A stretch of DNA of 64,000 nt from Nostoc sp. GT001 (GTDB lineage Bacteria > Cyanobacteriota > Cyanobacteriia > Cyanobacteriales > Nostocaceae), in the NCBI RefSeq assembly GCF_030382115.1, contig NZ_JAUDRJ010000003.1, positions 6,815,060 to 6,879,059 on the forward strand. Direction: 5' to 3'. The position numbers and the translations under genes were made by a program. The notes under the pieces were generated by a model. That model was not told where the DNA came from and did not search any database. It saw only the letters and a program-made list of their open reading frames with translations. How positions within the stretch are numbered: position 1 is the stretch's first letter; every line of letters begins with the position of its first letter. Shown here piece after piece: positions 63,446-64,000 of the stretch.

Positions 63446-64000
63446 TCACGCTTTAACCTTAGCTTTAGACCAGACACCATTTTCATCTTCATCATATTGT
63501 TGGTGAATAGTCTCCCAAGCAGCTTGTTCGGCTGTGAACTCGTCACTTCTTTCATTGAGTACAGCATTATATCGTTCAATGAATGTACTCTGAGCTTCAT
63601 CAGAAAGATGAGCGCGAACTTCAGGCGACAAGTCTGCTGGACTGTTGCACTGTCCAGAACAAGAACGAGCCAGAGTTTTCTCAATCGTATTAATTTCTTC
63701 GCCACCAGCACTTTCGAGCAGCAATTGAAATTCGCCAGTGCGATCGCTCGGAACTTCTGCCATCACGAAAAATTCGCCAGCTTGTAAGCGAGTTTGGTAG
63801 ATAGCCGCTTTATCTTCTGGCATCCCCAAAGTAGTCAGAACCGATACTAAACCTAAACCTGCACTACCTGCGATCGCTCCGCTAGCAGCCCCCAACAACA
63901 CCGCACCAATAGGTCCTGCTGCCACAATTGGCCCAACAAAGGGAATAAACAATACGCCTACACCCGTAAGCAAGCTGAGAAAGGAACCAAACAAGGACCA
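63446..64000 (-). CDS. ChaB-domain protein (N-terminus outside the window)
   Basis: At least 184 residues; the frame is open to the window edge, so the start is probably beyond it. A Gly/Ala/Ile-rich membrane segment pair (about residues 5-55 of the visible part) is followed by [20 protein letters not shown] and VMAEVP, resembling the general-stress DUF1269-like fold. The C-terminus, [20 protein letters not shown] and onward, is a ChaB domain, the family once linked to cation transport. Common in Nostoc-like genomes. Function unknown. Confidence 0.8.
   Translation of the reverse strand, partial: WSLFGSFLSLLTGVGVLFIPFVGPIVAAGPIGAVLLGAASGAIAGSAGLGLVSVLTTLGMPEDKAAIYQTRLQAGEFFVMAEVPSDRTGEFQLLLESAGGEEINTIEKTLARSCSGQCNSPADLSPEVRAHLSDEAQSTFIERYNAVLNERSDEFTAEQAAWETIHQQYDEDENGVWSKAKVKA

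Overview
The window looks like the chromosome of a filamentous, heterocyst-type cyanobacterium (Nostoc or a close relative). GCGATCGC (HIP1) octamers occur throughout. Typical cyanobacterial genes are present: class II FBP aldolase, GuaB3, tocopherol cyclase, plant-type ferredoxin, XisH/XisI and GAF/PAS/hybrid histidine kinases. Intergenic DNA is full of heptamer tandem repeats, MITE-like inverted repeats and a dispersed palindromic repeat family. No rRNA, CRISPR array, phage or intact transposase was seen. Two tRNAs are present: Lys-UUU at 1613 and Arg-CCU at 7652 on the minus strand.

Layout. 1-8.8 kb is mostly housekeeping: pdhA 3' end, aldose epimerase, fba, nitrilase, trxA, guaB3, a DUF218 protein and tocopherol cyclase. 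8.9-20 kb holds adjacent paralogue pairs (two J-domain/TPR proteins, two metallophosphoesterases, two L,D-transpeptidases), and also a stand-alone fusion of an Mrr-like nuclease domain to a ParA-type ATPase. 20.4-24 kb is a phytochrome-style signalling locus (GAF-PAS-kinase, Rcp1-like regulator, receiver-kinase). Both of its kinase genes are broken by one extra base in the same heptamer, GACCTAG. 24.1-31.9 kb has a nested inverted-repeat element, an Hsp70-like gene, an HPP-family transporter beside a duplicated sppA 3' end, sppA, fni and a Uma2 nuclease.

32.1-38.5 kb is a minus-strand cluster of iron enzymes: a 2Fe-2S ferredoxin, an AurF-like diiron protein, a ferritin-like diiron protein, two Rieske oxygenases, an Mpo1/DUF962 protein and one unknown. 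No recognisable PKS or NRPS gene accompanies it, so it is the best candidate for an undescribed oxidative pathway. 38.6-44.6 kb is a defence/toxin island (a nuclease with an AbiJ-like N-terminus, HigBA, Fic, XisHI remnant) interleaved with an amidohydrolase and a GT2 glycosyltransferase. In three places (sppA, amidohydrolase, GT2) a diverged copy of the host gene's 3' end lies downstream of the intact gene, with a short cargo between the copies. This suggests a shared acquisition route.

45.9-50.3 kb carries repeat clutter, a GST, a methyltransferase, a DUF559 fragment, a ferredoxin and hemD. 50.6-53.4 kb is a compact operon: an HtrA-like protein lacking catalytic His and Ser, an intact HtrA-like protease, and a LuxR-type regulator with a degenerate receiver. 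53.5-62.2 kb holds a roughly 2000-residue Ser/Thr-kinase/AAA/GAF/hybrid histidine kinase, an overlapping receiver-kinase and a GT4 glycosyltransferase. The end of the window has two small unknown genes and the 3' part of a ChaB-domain gene. All assignments are by eye from sequence and memory of families; no database search was run.
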